Shown here one piece after another: positions 45,198-55,450 of a stretch of DNA of 56,731 nt. This stretch comes from Crenobacter intestini (lineage in GTDB: Bacteria; Pseudomonadota; Gammaproteobacteria; Burkholderiales; Chromobacteriaceae). The translations under genes and the position numbers were made by a program. Within the stretch, counting starts at the first letter, position 1, and the number at the start of each line of letters is the position of its first letter. A model generated the notes under the pieces. It was not told where the DNA came from. It saw only the letters and a list, made by a program, of their open reading frames with translations, and did no database searches. The stretch spans positions 1 to 56,731 of the forward strand of contig NZ_STGJ01000021.1 in assembly GCF_004919095.1 (NCBI RefSeq), in the 5' to 3' direction.

Positions 45198-45560
45198 TTA
45201 CTTCTTGCCAGCGATCGGCTTGCGCGGACCCTTACGAGTACGAGCATTGGTGCGAGTACGCTGACCGCGGCACGGCAGGCCACGGCGATGGCGGAAGCCG
45301 CGGTAGCAGCCCATGTCCATCAGACGCTTGATGCTCATGGTGATTTCGCGGCGCAGGTCACCTTCTACGGTGAACTTGGCCACTTCTTCACGAAGCGTTT
45401 CCATCTCTGCGTCGGTCAGATCCTTAACCTTGGAGGAAGGATTCACGCCAGTAGCAGCACAAATCTGCTTAGCGCGCGTCTGACCGATGCCGTAGATTGC
45501 CTGCAGGCCAATGACGGCATGCGCATGATTGGGGATGTTTACCCCTGCAATACGGGCCAT
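45198..45560 (-). CDS. rpsM: 30S ribosomal protein S13
   Basis: A 120-residue S13. It opens [18 protein letters not shown], with the helix-two-turn-helix YGIGQTRAK, and closes with the arginine-rich [15 protein letters not shown] tail that contacts tRNA at the subunit interface. It follows rpmJ by 63 bp. Confidence 0.97.
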   Translation of the reverse strand: MARIAGVNIPNHAHAVIGLQAIYGIGQTRAKQICAATGVNPSSKVKDLTDAEMETLREEVAKFTVEGDLRREITMSIKRLMDMGCYRGFRHRRGLPCRGQRTRTNARTRKGPRKPIAGKK

Positions 45561-45623
45561 AGTCTATCCTTAAGACCTTGAAAAGTTTGCGATTGTATCA
45601 CGCAAATGAAGGTCTAACAAATG

Positions 45624-45737
45624 TTAGCCTTGCTTCTGCTTGTGACGGGGGTCGGTGCAGATCACGCGCACGATACGGTTGCGGCGGATGATCTTGCAGT
45701 TACGGCAAATTTTCTTTACCGAGGGTTGTACTCGCAT
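45624..45737 (-). CDS. rpmJ: 50S ribosomal protein L36
   Basis: A 37-residue L36, easy to miss because of its size. Four zinc ligands C11, C14, C27 and H32 are all present, so this is the zinc-binding form. It begins [14 protein letters not shown] and has AAGGAA 6 bp before the ATG. It follows a 210-bp hairpin-rich gap after secY where many betaproteobacteria carry infA. Confidence 0.93.
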   Translation of the reverse strand: MRVQPSVKKICRNCKIIRRNRIVRVICTDPRHKQKQG

Positions 45738-45947
45738 ATCAGTTCCTTATCGAACACAAAAGGTCGAACCGGCCGTGGGCCGGTCAACCGGCTCCCGAAG
45801 AGCCATCGACACCGGGTGGTGTCCGTTACCACCAGCCAGACGCCCGACTACCCCGCCTGGCGGGACAGAAGAGCACCGGAACCGCCCGCAGGCGGCCCGG
45901 CGAATCTGGATCGTTTGCCTAGCCAGATAACCCAGCTAACCCCGGAC
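45738..45947 (-). promoter_or_regulatory. Hairpin-rich secY-rpmJ intergenic leader
   Basis: No gene is found in these 210 bp. There are at least four short perfect hairpins: ACCGGCC/GGCCGGT (45768-45784), GACACC/GGTGTC (45808-45823), CCCGCC/GGCGGG (45852-45864) and CCGCC/GGCGG (45882-45895). None has a T tract on the minus strand, so they are not ordinary terminators. A structured leader for the alpha operon is plausible. I saw no convincing promoter. Confidence 0.45.
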
Positions 45948-47267
45948 TCAGCGGCTGAGGCCGCCGCCCTTGAAGTTTGCTTTCTTCAACAGGCTCTCGT
46001 ACTGGTGGGACAGCACGTACGACTGCACCTGGGTCATCAGGTCCATCGTCACCACCACGATGATCAGCAGCGAGGTCCCGCCGAAATAGAACGGCACGTT
46101 CCACTTCAGGATCAGGAACTCTGGCAGCAGACACACCAGAGTGATGTAGACGGCCCCGATCAGGGTCAGCCGCATGATGATCTTCTCGATGTAACGGGAA
46201 GTCTGTTCACCAGGACGGATGCCGGGGATAAAAGCCCCACTCTTCTTCAGGTTGTCTGCCGTTTCCTTGGGGTTGAACACAAGGGCGGTGTAGAAGTAAC
46301 AGAAGAAGACGATGGCTGCTGCGTAGAGCAGAACGTAGAGCGGCTGGCCCGGATGCAGCTTGTCTGCAATGGACTTCAGCCAGCCTACGCCTTCACCACT
46401 CCCGAACCAGCCGAGGGCCGTTGCCGGGAAGAGGATGATGCTGGACGCAAAGATCGGCGGAATTACGCCGGCCATGTTCAGTTTCAGCGGCAGGTGCGTG
46501 CTCTGACCCTGCATCACGCGGTTGCCGACCTGGCGTTTCGCGTAGTTGACCAGGACCTTGCGCTGGCCGCGTTCGACGAACACGACAAGGTAGGTCACCG
46601 CAATCACGCCGACAAACAACAGGATGGTCAGCAGCACCGGCAGCGACCCTTGGCCCGCGAGGGTCAGGGTCTTGCCGATCGCCGACGGCACACCGGACGC
46701 GATACCGGCACAGATGATCAGCGAGATACCGTTGCCAATACCCCGCTCGGTGATCTGCTCGCCGAGCCACATCAGGAACATGGTGCCAGTCACCAGGGTC
46801 ACGACCGTCGAGAGATAGAACTCCCATTGGCCGACAACCACCAGGTTGGGCTGTTTATAAAGCATCACCGCAATGCCGAAACTCTGGAAAGTCGCGAGCA
46901 GAACGGTGGCGTAACGCGTGTACTGGGTTATCTTACGACGTCCCGCGTCGCCTTCCTTCTTCAGCTGCTTGAGCTGGGGAATCACTTCCCCAGCCAGCTG
47001 CAGAATAATGGAGGCCGAGATGTACGGCATGATGCCGATGGCAAATACCGTAAATCTCGACAGGGCACCGCCGGAGAACATGTTGAACATGTCCAGCAGG
47101 CCCGTTTGTGACGACTGGAACAACTTCGCTAGTTCGGCAGGGTTGATCCCGGGAACCGGAATATGCGCACCAATACGGTAAACGATCAGCGCACCGACCA
47201 GAAACCAGATCCTGCGCTTGAGATCACCAAACTTATTGGTGTTTGCCGCTAGAGAAGTATTCGCCAC
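45948..47267 (-). CDS. secY: Protein translocase subunit SecY
   Basis: A 439-residue SecY, with ten predicted membrane helices forming the Sec channel. Conserved segments include GINPAEL before the first-helix region, the plug-side [21 protein letters not shown] (here split by context), and [20 protein letters not shown]. The cytoplasmic loops that bind SecA and ribosomes are intact. The start is a GTG preceded by a modest AAGG. It ends the spc operon. Confidence 0.96.
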   Translation of the reverse strand: MANTSLAANTNKFGDLKRRIWFLVGALIVYRIGAHIPVPGINPAELAKLFQSSQTGLLDMFNMFSGGALSRFTVFAIGIMPYISASIILQLAGEVIPQLKQLKKEGDAGRRKITQYTRYATVLLATFQSFGIAVMLYKQPNLVVVGQWEFYLSTVVTLVTGTMFLMWLGEQITERGIGNGISLIICAGIASGVPSAIGKTLTLAGQGSLPVLLTILLFVGVIAVTYLVVFVERGQRKVLVNYAKRQVGNRVMQGQSTHLPLKLNMAGVIPPIFASSIILFPATALGWFGSGEGVGWLKSIADKLHPGQPLYVLLYAAAIVFFCYFYTALVFNPKETADNLKKSGAFIPGIRPGEQTSRYIEKIIMRLTLIGAVYITLVCLLPEFLILKWNVPFYFGGTSLLIIVVVTMDLMTQVQSYVLSHQYESLLKKANFKGGGLSR

Positions 47268-47278
47268 GTACTTACGCC

Positions 47279-47713
47279 TTATTCAACGATGGAGCCACCA
47301 GCAGCTTCGATCGCGGCACGGGCACCGGCAGTGGCAGCAACGCCACGCAGCTTGATGGCGCGTTCGATCTTGCCGGACAGGATCACCTTGGCAGACAGAG
47401 CCTGGATGGTCGCGAGACCAGCCTGCTTCAGTGCGAGCAGATCAATCTCGTCAACCGGCAGGGCAGCCAGGTCGGACAGACGTACTTCGCAGGTCTTGCC
47501 AGCCGACAGCGACTTGAAGCCGCGCTTCGGCAGACGACGCTGCAGAGGCATCTGACCGCCTTCGAAGCCAACCTTGTGGAAACCACCGGCACGGCTCTTC
47601 TGACCCTTGTGACCGCGACCAGCGGTCTTGCCCAGGCCGGAACCGATGCCACGACCCACGCGACGCTTGGCGTGCTTGGCGCCTACGCCGGCTTGAATGG
47701 TATTGAGTTCCAT
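47279..47713 (-). CDS. rplO: 50S ribosomal protein L15
   Basis: A 144-residue L15, with the glycine-rich N-terminal extension ([20 protein letters not shown]) that threads into 23S rRNA and the C-terminal VVAT-type [17 protein letters not shown] domain. It starts 1 bp after the rpmD stop and ends 11 bp before the secY start. Confidence 0.97.
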   Translation of the reverse strand: MELNTIQAGVGAKHAKRRVGRGIGSGLGKTAGRGHKGQKSRAGGFHKVGFEGGQMPLQRRLPKRGFKSLSAGKTCEVRLSDLAALPVDEIDLLALKQAGLATIQALSAKVILSGKIERAIKLRGVAATAGARAAIEAAGGSIVE

Positions 47714-47714
47714 G

Positions 47715-47900
47715 TTAGCCCTCGCATTTCAGCAGGTAGCTGATCTTGTTGATCATGCCACGGTTCTCAGGCGTATCCAGCACTTCGACGGTCTGGCGGA
47801 TCTTCTTCAGACCCAGACCGCGAGCGCATGCCTTGTGCGACTCAAGGCGACCGATCAGGCTTTTCACCAGGGTCACTTTGACGGTTTTACGATCACTCAT
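47715..47900 (-). CDS. rpmD: 50S ribosomal protein L30
   Basis: A 61-residue L30 of the short bacterial form ([17 protein letters not shown], then [21 protein letters not shown]). It overlaps the rpsE end by 8 bp, so translation is probably coupled. Confidence 0.96.
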   Translation of the reverse strand: MSDRKTVKVTLVKSLIGRLESHKACARGLGLKKIRQTVEVLDTPENRGMINKISYLLKCEG

Positions 47901-48411
47901 GGTTTGCCCCCAGAATGTCTTCCACGGTCAGGCCACGCTTGGCGGCGATCTGAGCCGGGGTGTAGATCTTCATCAGGCCGTCCAGGGTGGCGCGAACCAC
48001 GTTGTACGGGTTGGTCGAACCATGGATCTTGGCGGATACATTGCGAACGCCCATGGCGTCAAAAATCGCGCGCATCGGACCACCAGCCTTGATACCAGCG
48101 CCGTCCTTGGCCGGCTGCATGAACACGGTGGTTGCACCGTGACGGCCTTCCACTGCGTGGTGCAGGGTGCCGTTCTTCAGCGGGATCTTCACCATATTGC
48201 GACGTGCTTGCTCCATGGCTTTCTGCACGGCAACGGGCACTTCTTTCGACTTGCCCTTGCCCATGCCGATGCCACCATCGCCATCACCGACAACGGTGAG
48301 AGCGGAGAAAGCCATAATGCGACCGCCCTTCACCACCTTGGTGACGCGGTTGACGCCGATCATCTTCTCGATCAGACCGTCGCCACGATCTTCAATCTCG
48401 TGCTTAGCCAT
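47893..48411 (-). CDS. rpsE: 30S ribosomal protein S5
   Basis: A 172-residue S5. The N-terminal double-stranded-RNA-like domain contains [17 protein letters not shown] and [15 protein letters not shown]. The C-terminal domain has [17 protein letters not shown]. The family is involved in decoding fidelity and is the spectinomycin target in other bacteria. It follows rplR by 13 bp. Confidence 0.97.
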   Translation of the reverse strand: MAKHEIEDRGDGLIEKMIGVNRVTKVVKGGRIMAFSALTVVGDGDGGIGMGKGKSKEVPVAVQKAMEQARRNMVKIPLKNGTLHHAVEGRHGATTVFMQPAKDGAGIKAGGPMRAIFDAMGVRNVSAKIHGSTNPYNVVRATLDGLMKIYTPAQIAAKRGLTVEDILGANHE

Positions 48412-48424
48412 TCTTCACTCCGAA

Positions 48425-48778
48425 TTAGAATTGCAGGCCGTTTTCACGGGCTGCATCTGCCAGGGCCTTGATACGGCCGTGGTAGTTGAAACCCGAGCGG
48501 TCAAAGGCGACCTGCTGGACGCCGGCAGCCTTGGCCTTTTCGGCGATGCGCTTGCCCACGATCGCTGCAGCAGCGGTGTTGCCACCGTTGGCGATGTCGG
48601 CGCGCACTTCTGCTTCCAGGGAGGAAGCACTGGCAAGCACTTTACTGCCGGTCGCATCGATGATCTGAGCGTAAATGTGGCAGTTGGTACGATGTACCGA
48701 CAGACGCACCATCTTGAGCTCCGCGATCCGGGCACGGGTTTTGCGTGCGCGGCGGAGTCGAGCTTGTTTCTTATCCAT
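48425..48778 (-). CDS. rplR: 50S ribosomal protein L18
   Basis: A 117-residue L18 that binds 5S rRNA. Basic start [18 protein letters not shown], core [16 protein letters not shown], and the C-terminal [18 protein letters not shown] are typical. It lies 13 bp after rplF. Confidence 0.97.
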   Translation of the reverse strand: MDKKQARLRRARKTRARIAELKMVRLSVHRTNCHIYAQIIDATGSKVLASASSLEAEVRADIANGGNTAAAAIVGKRIAEKAKAAGVQQVAFDRSGFNYHGRIKALADAARENGLQF

Positions 48779-48791
48779 GTCAGTGCCTCAA

Positions 48792-49325
48792 TTACTTCTT
48801 CTTGGTTTCTTTCAGAACCACAACCTCGTCGGCGTAACGCACGCCCTTGCCCTTGTAAGGCTCCGGCGAACGGTAGGCGCGGATTTCTGCCGCGACCTGG
48901 CCAACTTGCTGCTTGTCTGCACCCTTGATCAGGATCTCGGTCTGAGACGGGGTCTCGACCTTGACGCCTGCCGGCATCTTGTGGACGACCGGGTGGGAGA
49001 AACCGAGAGAAAGGTTCACGGCATCACCCTGGGCCTGGGCACGATAGCCCACGCCGACGAGCTGGAGCTTGCGCTCGAAGCCCTTGGAAACACCGGTCAC
49101 CATGTTGTTCAGCAGCGCACGCAGCGTACCGGACATGGAACGCGCGAATTTGCTGTCGCTCTTGGCTGCGAAGGTCAGCTCGTTGTTGTCGAGCTTGACG
49201 TCGACGTCTGCGCACAGTGCAGTGCTCAGCGTGCCGATCGGGCCTTTTACGACGATTTCTTCGGCGGTGAATTTGACTTCAACGCCTGCCGGAATCGCAA
49301 CGGGATTTTTAGCTACGCGAGACAT
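48792..49325 (-). CDS. rplF: 50S ribosomal protein L6
   Basis: A 177-residue L6 with its two repeated domains and the C-terminal signature [14 protein letters not shown] near residues 154-167. It lies 12 bp after rpsH in the spc operon. Confidence 0.97.
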   Translation of the reverse strand: MSRVAKNPVAIPAGVEVKFTAEEIVVKGPIGTLSTALCADVDVKLDNNELTFAAKSDSKFARSMSGTLRALLNNMVTGVSKGFERKLQLVGVGYRAQAQGDAVNLSLGFSHPVVHKMPAGVKVETPSQTEILIKGADKQQVGQVAAEIRAYRSPEPYKGKGVRYADEVVVLKETKKK

Positions 49326-49337
49326 GTAATCCTCCCA

Positions 49338-49733
49338 TTACGCCACGATGCAAAGGAGTTCACCACCGATGCCGGCAGCACGTGCCTTGCGGTCGGTCAT
49401 CACACCTTTGGAGGTCGACAGGATGGTTACTCCCAGGCCGTTCATCACCTTCTGGATCTCGCCGGAGCCCTTGTAAACACGCAGGCCAGGACGGGAAACG
49501 CGCTCGATGCGCTCGATGACCGGACGACCGGCGTAGTACTTGAGCTGGATGTCCAGCGACGGCTTCTTCTCTTCACCGGCGACGGCGAAGTCTTCGATGT
49601 AGCCTTCTTCCTTGAGAACCTGGGCGATCGCAACCTTCAGCTTCGACGACGGCATGGAAACCGTGGTCTTCGAAGCGCGCTGGGCGTTGCGCACGCGGGT
49701 CAACATATCGGAAATAGGATCGTGCATACTCAT
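49338..49733 (-). CDS. rpsH: 30S ribosomal protein S8
   Basis: A 131-residue S8. It starts [17 protein letters not shown] and ends with the conserved [20 protein letters not shown]. The first ATG is kept because AGGAG lies 7 bp before it. In E. coli S8 represses the spc operon by binding mRNA near rplE; no equivalent site was identified here by eye. Confidence 0.97.
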   Translation of the reverse strand: MSMHDPISDMLTRVRNAQRASKTTVSMPSSKLKVAIAQVLKEEGYIEDFAVAGEEKKPSLDIQLKYYAGRPVIERIERVSRPGLRVYKGSGEIQKVMNGLGVTILSTSKGVMTDRKARAAGIGGELLCIVA

Positions 49734-49746
49734 TCGTGTTCTCCTA

Positions 49747-50052
49747 TTACCAGCTGGCCTTTGTTACGCCAGGAATTTCACCTTTCATGGCGATTTCACG
49801 CAGCTTGCTGCGGCCGAGGCCGAACTTGCGGAATACGCCACGCGGACGACCGGTGATGGCGCAACGGCGGCGCTGGCGAACCGGGCTAGCGTTGCGCGGC
49901 AGCTGTTGCAGCTTCAGACGAGCAGCAAAGCGCTCTTCGTCCGACAGACTTTCGTTGTTGATGATGCCGAGGAGTTGCTCGCGCTTGGCAGCGTACTTGG
50001 CTACCAGCTTGGCGCGCTTCTCTTCACGGTTAATCAGTGCAAGTGTTGCCAT
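49747..50052 (-). CDS. rpsN: 30S ribosomal protein S14
   Basis: A 101-residue S14 of the long, zinc-independent type: the CxxC pairs of the short form are absent and the C-terminal [19 protein letters not shown] is present. It begins 4 bp after the rplE stop. Confidence 0.96.
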   Translation of the reverse strand: MATLALINREEKRAKLVAKYAAKREQLLGIINNESLSDEERFAARLKLQQLPRNASPVRQRRRCAITGRPRGVFRKFGLGRSKLREIAMKGEIPGVTKASW

Positions 50053-50056
50053 GTGC

Positions 50057-50596
50057 TTAACCCTTGAACGGGAACTTGAACGCAGCCAGCAGAGCGCGGG
50101 CCTCTTCGTCAGTCTTCGCCGTGGTGGTGATGGTGATGTTCATACCACGCAGAGCATCGATCTTGTCGTACTCGATTTCCGGGAAGATGATCTGCTCTTT
50201 GACGCCCATGTTGTAGTTGCCGCGACCGTCGAAGGACTTGGCGGAAACACCACGGAAGTCGCGAACGCGCGGCAGCGAAATCGTCACCAGGCGGTCGAGG
50301 AACTCGTACATGCGTTCACGGCGCAGAGTCACCTTGCAGCCGACCGGGTAGTGATCGCGAATCTTGAAGCCGGCGATCGACTTGCGGGCGGTGGTCACCA
50401 CGGGCTTCTGACCGGCGATCTTCTCCAGGTCGCCCACGGCGAATTCCATGACCTTCTTGTCGGCAACCGCTTCACCAACACCCATGTTCAGGGTGATCTT
50501 TTCGATGCGCGGTACTTCCATGATGGATTTGTAACCGAACTGCTTGGTCAGCTCGGCGACAACCGTTTCTTTGTAGAAATCGTACAGACGTGCCAT
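50057..50596 (-). CDS. rplE: 50S ribosomal protein L5
   Basis: A 179-residue L5 that binds 5S rRNA. Segments [31 protein letters not shown] and the C-terminal [19 protein letters not shown] are diagnostic. It lies 9 bp after rplX. Confidence 0.97.
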   Translation of the reverse strand: MARLYDFYKETVVAELTKQFGYKSIMEVPRIEKITLNMGVGEAVADKKVMEFAVGDLEKIAGQKPVVTTARKSIAGFKIRDHYPVGCKVTLRRERMYEFLDRLVTISLPRVRDFRGVSAKSFDGRGNYNMGVKEQIIFPEIEYDKIDALRGMNITITTTAKTDEEARALLAAFKFPFKG

Positions 50597-50605
50597 GTTG
50601 ACTCC

Positions 50606-50920
50606 TTAAGCCCCGATCACTTCACCGGACGACTTGAAGACGCGTACCTTGCGGCCGTCTTCCAGCGTCTTGAAGCCAACGCGGTCAGCTTTCTGGGTGT
50701 TCGGGTTGAAAATGGCAACATTGGAAACGTCAACAGGCATGGTCTTTTCGACGATGCCGCCGGCGATGCCGCGAACCGGGTTCGGCTTCATGTGCTTCTT
50801 AGCGACATTGATGCCTTCAACCACGACCTTGCCTTCCAGAGCGCGCAGAACGGTGCCGCGCTTGCCCTTGTCCTTACCAGTGATTACTACGACTTCATCA
50901 CCTTTGCGAATCTTGCGCAT
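50606..50920 (-). CDS. rplX: 50S ribosomal protein L24
   Basis: A 104-residue L24. The KOW motif [18 protein letters not shown] occupies residues about 7-24. It begins 9 bp after the rplN stop and is involved in initiating 50S assembly. Confidence 0.97.
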   Translation of the reverse strand: MRKIRKGDEVVVITGKDKGKRGTVLRALEGKVVVEGINVAKKHMKPNPVRGIAGGIVEKTMPVDVSNVAIFNPNTQKADRVGFKTLEDGRKVRVFKSSGEVIGA

Positions 50921-50929
50921 GCTAGCTCC

Positions 50930-51298
50930 TTACAGCACTTCCGGTGCCAGCGACACGATCTTCATGAAGCGCTCGGTACGCAGTTCACGCGTAACAGGCC
51001 CGAAGATGCGGGTGCCGATCGGCTCGAGTTTGGCGTTCAGCAGAACGGCGGCGTTGCCGTCGAACTTGATCAGCGAGCCATCAGGACGACGAACGCCCTT
51101 GGCGGTACGAACCACAACTGCGTTGTAGACGTCGCCTTTCTTGACACGACCGCGCGGAGCAGCATCCTTGATGCTCACCTTGATGATGTCGCCAACGCTT
51201 GCGTAGCGACGCTTGGAGCCGCCCAACACCTTGATGCACTGCACATGACGCGCACCAGTGTTGTCTGCGACCTCAAGCATGGTCTGCATTTGGATCAT
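50930..51298 (-). CDS. rplN: 50S ribosomal protein L14
   Basis: A 122-residue L14, standard length, starting [20 protein letters not shown] 7-codon upstream extension is rejected because AAGG lies 8 bp before this ATG and homologues begin here. It is the first gene of the spc operon, with a strong promoter about 165 bp upstream. Confidence 0.97.
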   Translation of the reverse strand: MIQMQTMLEVADNTGARHVQCIKVLGGSKRRYASVGDIIKVSIKDAAPRGRVKKGDVYNAVVVRTAKGVRRPDGSLIKFDGNAAVLLNAKLEPIGTRIFGPVTRELRTERFMKIVSLAPEVL

Positions 51299-51460
51299 TT
51301 GATTACCTTTTCTATCCAACTTAACCCGTCACTTTCACCTGATCCACCGCTGCATGTTTGAGCGGCTTTACAGATGAAACGCCGCGAATGCGGCGTATCA
51401 AACGGCCAGTTTTGGACCCCGTAAGGGCAGAATCCTGCCAGACAGGGCAGGAAAGTGGCC

Positions 51461-51489
51461 ATTATACAGAGGGGTCGCCCCCTCTGCAA
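51461..51489 (-). promoter_or_regulatory. spc operon promoter with palindromic spacer
   Basis: Minus-strand -35 TTGCAG (51484-51489), a 17-bp spacer and perfect -10 TATAAT (51461-51466). The spacer and part of the -35 form a perfect inverted repeat CAGAGGGG / CCCCTCTG (51467-51486). It starts 3 bp after the rpsQ stop. The leader to rplN is about 155 nt and contains a GCCGC/GCGGC hairpin (51391-51404). Confidence 0.75.
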
Positions 51490-51492
51490 GCT

Positions 51493-51756
51493 TTACACCT
51501 GACGAGCTTTCTCGACCAGGCTGGTCACGACCCACGTCTTGGTCTTCGAGAGCGGACGGGACTCGCTGATAACAACGATGTCGCCTTCACGGTACTCGTT
51601 ACCCTCGTCGTGCGCGTGGAACTTCTTGGAAAGACGGATCACCTTGCCGTAGACAGGGTGCTTGACCTTGCGCTCGACCAGGACGGTCACGGTCTTGTCC
51701 ATCTTGTCGCTGACCACTTTGCCGGTCAGCGTACGTACCACTTTGGTTTCGCTCAT
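51493..51756 (-). CDS. rpsQ: 30S ribosomal protein S17
   Basis: An 87-residue S17, OB-fold, with the family segment [20 protein letters not shown] and [16 protein letters not shown]. It is the last gene of the S10 operon; the spc promoter begins just after its stop. Confidence 0.97.
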   Translation of the reverse strand: MSETKVVRTLTGKVVSDKMDKTVTVLVERKVKHPVYGKVIRLSKKFHAHDEGNEYREGDIVVISESRPLSKTKTWVVTSLVEKARQV

Positions 51757-51757
51757 A

Positions 51758-51949
51758 TCAAGCAGCCTTCTCTTTCAGAACGGTACGGACGCGAGCGATG
51801 TCGCGGCGCACTTTCTTCAGTTCACTGTTTTTGGCGAGTTGCTGCGTGGCATGCTGCATCCGCAGGGCGAACTGTGCCTTCAGAAGGCTCAGCAGTTCCG
51901 CCTTCAGCTCGTCCACGTTTTTAGCTCTCAGTTCGGACGCTTTCATCAC
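51758..51949 (-). CDS. rpmC: 50S ribosomal protein L29
   Basis: A 63-residue two-helix protein, starting [20 protein letters not shown]. It sits at the peptide exit tunnel. Its start overlaps the rplP stop by 4 bp, and 1 bp separates its stop from rpsQ. Confidence 0.96.
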   Translation of the reverse strand: MMKASELRAKNVDELKAELLSLLKAQFALRMQHATQQLAKNSELKKVRRDIARVRTVLKEKAA

Positions 51950-52362
51950 TGACCCACCTGTCTAGTCACAAACATCGTAGCGATCGGCAGCTTGGCAGCA
52001 GCCAGACGGAATGCTTCGCGGGCCAGTTCTTCAGCCACGCCGTCCATTTCGTACAGCATTTTGCCAGGCTGGATTTCAGCCACGTAGAATTCCGGGGAAC
52101 CCTTACCGTTACCCATACGCACTTCAGCAGGCTTGGAGGTAATCGGCTTGTCCGGGAACACGCGAATCCAGATGCGGCCGCCACGCTTGATGTGACGGGT
52201 CATCGCACGACGGGCAGCTTCGATCTGACGCGCGGTCAGACGGCCACGACCGACAGCCTTCAGGCCGAAATCGCCGAAGCTCACCTTGTTGCCACGAGTG
52301 GCGATACCGGTGTTGCGGCCCTTGTGCTGTTTACGGTACTTGAGTCTAGTTGGCTGCAGCAT
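51946..52362 (-). CDS. rplP: 50S ribosomal protein L16
   Basis: A 138-residue L16. It starts [17 protein letters not shown], with the central [14 protein letters not shown] and [18 protein letters not shown] segments. The 13-codon upstream extension, which overlaps rpsC in another frame, is rejected. The true start still overlaps the rpsC end by 17 bp. Confidence 0.97.
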   Translation of the reverse strand: MLQPTRLKYRKQHKGRNTGIATRGNKVSFGDFGLKAVGRGRLTARQIEAARRAMTRHIKRGGRIWIRVFPDKPITSKPAEVRMGNGKGSPEFYVAEIQPGKMLYEMDGVAEELAREAFRLAAAKLPIATMFVTRQVGQ

Positions 52363-53050
52363 TTCGTGCCCCTGCCTTTCTCGTTTTCTTCTCCGGGGCA
52401 ACCGGTGCGGCCTGAACCTGACCCGGCTTCAGATCGCCCTTGTACACCCAAACCTTGATGCCGATGATGCCGTAGGTCGTCTTGGCTTCGCTGGTCGCGT
52501 AGTCAACGTCCGCACGCAGCGTGTGCAGCGGCACGCGACCTTCGCGGTACCATTCGGTACGTGCGATTTCGATACCGTTCAGACGGCCCGAGCTCATGAT
52601 CTTGATGCCCTGGGCGCCCATGCGCATCGCGTTCTGCATGGAACGCTTCATCGCACGACGGAACATCACGCGCTTCTCGAGCTGGGCGGCGATGCCGTCA
52701 GCGATGATCTGCGCGTCGGTTTCCGGACGACGGATTTCTTCGATGTTCACGTGAACCGGCACGCCAAGCTTGTTCTGCAGCTCGCGCTTCAGCAGTTCGA
52801 TGTCTTCACCCTTCTTGCCAATCACGACACCCGGACGGGCGCTGTGGATGGTGATGCGGGCGGACTTGGCCGGACGCTCGATGACGATGCGGCCAACCGA
52901 AGCGTGTGCGAGACGCTTCTTCAGGAACTCACGGACTTCGATGTCCTTCTTCAGCATGCCCGGAAAATCCTGGGAGCTGGCGAACCACTTCGAAGACCAG
53001 TTTTTAGTCACGGCAAGACGGAAACCCGTCGGATGAATCTTCTGACCCAT
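52346..53050 (-). CDS. rpsC: 30S ribosomal protein S3
   Basis: A 234-residue S3. The KH domain motif is [15 protein letters not shown] near residues 75-89, and the C-terminal domain has [18 protein letters not shown]3 lines the mRNA entry channel. It follows rplV by 10 bp and overlaps rplP. Confidence 0.97.
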   Translation of the reverse strand: MGQKIHPTGFRLAVTKNWSSKWFASSQDFPGMLKKDIEVREFLKKRLAHASVGRIVIERPAKSARITIHSARPGVVIGKKGEDIELLKRELQNKLGVPVHVNIEEIRRPETDAQIIADGIAAQLEKRVMFRRAMKRSMQNAMRMGAQGIKIMSSGRLNGIEIARTEWYREGRVPLHTLRADVDYATSEAKTTYGIIGIKVWVYKGDLKPGQVQAAPVAPEKKTRKAGARNAAAN

Positions 53051-53060
53051 TGCTAACCCC

Positions 53061-53390
53061 TCAATTGCCTACGGTCACGGTGATGTGGCAAGTCTGCTTT
53101 TCAATGCGATTGCCACGACCTTTGGCACGGGCCGTGAAGCGCTTCAGGCTCGGACCCTTGTCAACGAACACAGTTGCCACCTTCAGGGTGTCGATGTCCG
53201 CGCCTTCGTTGTGCTCAGCGTTGGCAATCGCCGAGTTGAGCACTTTCTTCAGCAGTTCGGCGCCTTTTTTCGGGCTGAAAGCCAGAATGTTCAGCGCTTC
53301 CTCCACGGACTTGCCGCGGATCAGATCAGCTACCAGGCGGCACTTCTGGGCCGACAGGCGAGCGTTATTCAAATGTGCAGATACTCTCAT
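53061..53390 (-). CDS. rplV: 50S ribosomal protein L22
   Basis: A 109-residue L22. It starts [20 protein letters not shown]. The extended beta-hairpin ([19 protein letters not shown]) reaches into the peptide tunnel. It lies 9 bp after rpsS. Confidence 0.97.
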   Translation of the reverse strand: MRVSAHLNNARLSAQKCRLVADLIRGKSVEEALNILAFSPKKGAELLKKVLNSAIANAEHNEGADIDTLKVATVFVDKGPSLKRFTARAKGRGNRIEKQTCHITVTVGN

Positions 53391-53399
53391 CGCTTCACC

Positions 53400-53678
53400 T
53401 TACCTCTTCTTGGCCTTCTTATCGGCAGCGTGGCCTTTGAAGGTACGAGTCAGAGAGAATTCACCCAGTTTGTGACCAACCATGTTCTCGGAGATGTAGA
53501 CCGGAACGTGGGTGCGACCGTTGTGAACAGCAATCGTGAGACCAATGAAGTCCGGCAGGACGGTCGAGCGGCGCGACCAAGTCTTGATCGGACGCTTGTC
53601 ATTGGATGCACGCGCCGCATCCACCTTGTCCAGCAGGTGGAGATCAACAAACGGGCCTTTTTTAAGCGAACGTGCCAT
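53400..53678 (-). CDS. rpsS: 30S ribosomal protein S19
   Basis: A 92-residue S19, with [19 protein letters not shown] at the start and the signature [19 protein letters not shown] near the C-terminus. It is 7 bp after rplB. Confidence 0.97.
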   Translation of the reverse strand: MARSLKKGPFVDLHLLDKVDAARASNDKRPIKTWSRRSTVLPDFIGLTIAVHNGRTHVPVYISENMVGHKLGEFSLTRTFKGHAADKKAKKR

Positions 53679-53685
53679 GTTTCAA

Positions 53686-54519
53686 TTACCCTTTATTGGA
53701 ATAGCGGCGGCGTACGATCATGTTGTCGGTACGCTTGTTGCGACGGGTACGGAAGCCCTTCGTCGGCTGGCCCCACGGGCTAACCGGCACGCGGCCTTCA
53801 CCAGTACGACCTTCACCACCACCATGCGGGTGATCGATCGGGTTCATCGCCGTACCGCGGACGGTCGGGCGGATACCACGCCAGCGATTCGCGCCGGCCT
53901 TACCGATCTTGCGCAGGCTGTGCTCTTCGTTGCCCACTTCGCCGATGGTGGCGCGGCAGTCAACGTGCACCTTGCGGATCTCGCCAGAGCGCAGACGCAG
54001 CTGGGCGTAGATGCCTTCGCGGGCCAGCAGCATGGCGGACTGACCAGCGGAACGGGCGATTTGCGCACCCTTGCCCGGCTGCAGCTCGATGCAGTGGATG
54101 GTGGTACCGACCGGGATGTTGCGGATCGGCAGGGCGTTACCAGCCTTGATCGGGGCTTCTGCGCCCGAAACCAGCACGGCACCGGCCTTCACACCACGCG
54201 GAGCGATCACGTAGCGGCGCTCGCCGTCGGCGTAGCACAGCAGCGCGATGTGCGCGGAGCGGTTCGGATCGTATTCGACGCGCTCAACCTTGGCCGGAAT
54301 ACCGTCCTTGTTGCGGCGGAAGTCGATGATACGGTAGTGCTTCTTGTGGCCACCACCCATGTGACGGGTCGTGATGTGGCCATTGTTGTTACGGCCGGCG
54401 GTCGAGGTTTTCTTCTCGAGCAGCGGAGCGTAAGCACCACCCTTGTGCAGGTCGGGGTGAACGACCTTGACGACTGCGCGGCGACCGGCAGAAGTCGGCT
54501 TTACTTTAACGATAGGCAT
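53686..54519 (-). CDS. rplB: 50S ribosomal protein L2
   Basis: A 277-residue L2, close to the usual 273-277. The peptidyl-transferase-proximal C-terminal segment [20 protein letters not shown] contains the conserved histidine loop. It is 11 bp after rplW. Confidence 0.97.
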   Translation of the reverse strand: MPIVKVKPTSAGRRAVVKVVHPDLHKGGAYAPLLEKKTSTAGRNNNGHITTRHMGGGHKKHYRIIDFRRNKDGIPAKVERVEYDPNRSAHIALLCYADGERRYVIAPRGVKAGAVLVSGAEAPIKAGNALPIRNIPVGTTIHCIELQPGKGAQIARSAGQSAMLLAREGIYAQLRLRSGEIRKVHVDCRATIGEVGNEEHSLRKIGKAGANRWRGIRPTVRGTAMNPIDHPHGGGEGRTGEGRVPVSPWGQPTKGFRTRRNKRTDNMIVRRRYSNKG

Positions 54520-54530
54520 GCTCTATCTCC

Positions 54531-54833
54531 TCACTCCGCGGCCGTTGCGGTCAGGTCGAATTCCTGACCCGGAACCAGGCTGACATAAGCCTTCTTGGTG
54601 TCCTTGCGGCGACCCATGGTACGGCCGAAACGCTTGACCTTGCCCTTCACGCTAACGGTCGAAACGCCAGCAACCTTCACGTTGAACAGCAGTTCAACGG
54701 CGGCCTTGATCTCGCCCTTGGTCGCGTCGGTGGCGACACGGAAAGCAACCTGCTGGGTCTTCTCGGCGATCATCGTGCTCTTTTCGGAGACGATCGGAGC
54801 AAGAATAACCTGCATCAGACGTTCTTGATTCAT
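54531..54833 (-). CDS. rplW: 50S ribosomal protein L23
   Basis: A 100-residue L23, docking site for trigger factor and SRP at the tunnel exit. It has [17 protein letters not shown] and the tail [20 protein letters not shown]. The ATG overlapping the rplD stop (ATGA) is chosen: GAGGAG lies 8 bp before it, whereas an in-frame GTG two codons upstream is too close. Confidence 0.97.
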   Translation of the reverse strand: MNQERLMQVILAPIVSEKSTMIAEKTQQVAFRVATDATKGEIKAAVELLFNVKVAGVSTVSVKGKVKRFGRTMGRRKDTKKAYVSLVPGQEFDLTATAAE

Positions 54834-55450
54834 GCCCACTGCTCCTCAAGTTGCTTGATAGCGTCGCGGGTGATCACGATCTTTTTGAAGCGGACCAGGC
54901 TGTACGGGTCAGCCTGCTGGGCTTCGATCACCAGCACGTTCGGGAGGTTACGCGAAGAGAGGTACAGGTTCTCGTCCAGTTCCTTGGTGATGAACAGAGC
55001 CTGTTCCAGACCCATGCCCTTCACCAGGCCGGCGAATTCCTTGGTCTTCGGCGTTTCAACGGACAGCGAATCAACCACGATCAGACGCTCGTCACGCACC
55101 AGTTGCGACAGGATGGTCGCCACACCGGCACGGTACATCTTGCGGTTGACCTTCTGGCTGAAGTTTTCATCCGGCTTGTTCGGGAACGCACGGCCACCAC
55201 CACGACGAACCGGGGAAGCAGTCATACCTGCACGTGCGTTACCAGTACCCTTCTGCTTGAACGGCTTCTTGGTTGTGTGGTTGACTTCAGCACGCGTCAG
55301 CTGTGCGCGGTTGCCGCTACGGGCGTTCGCCAGGTAGGCGGTAACAACCTGATGCACCAGCGCTTCGTTGTACTCTCGGCCGAACAGTGCTTCGGAGGCC
55401 TGCAGAGCTTCCAGAGCCTGACCCTGAGTGTTGATTACTTTCAATTCCAT
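54830..55450 (-). CDS. rplD: 50S ribosomal protein L4
   Basis: A 206-residue L4 with the tunnel loop segment NTTKK-type [18 protein letters not shown] and [14 protein letters not shown]. In E. coli L4 controls its own S10 operon by attenuation. Here the candidate attenuator lies between rpsJ and rplC. The ATG overlaps the rplC stop (ATGA); a preceding in-frame GTG is not preferred. Confidence 0.97.
   Translation of the reverse strand: MELKVINTQGQALEALQASEALFGREYNEALVHQVVTAYLANARSGNRAQLTRAEVNHTTKKPFKQKGTGNARAGMTASPVRRGGGRAFPNKPDENFSQKVNRKMYRAGVATILSQLVRDERLIVVDSLSVETPKTKEFAGLVKGMGLEQALFITKELDENLYLSSRNLPNVLVIEAQQADPYSLVRFKKIVITRDAIKQLEEQWA

Noticed and set aside
49736-51361. A 541-codon plus-strand frame across the ribosomal genes
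   Set aside because: It is antisense to rpsN, rplE, rplX and rplN, all of which are firmly identified.
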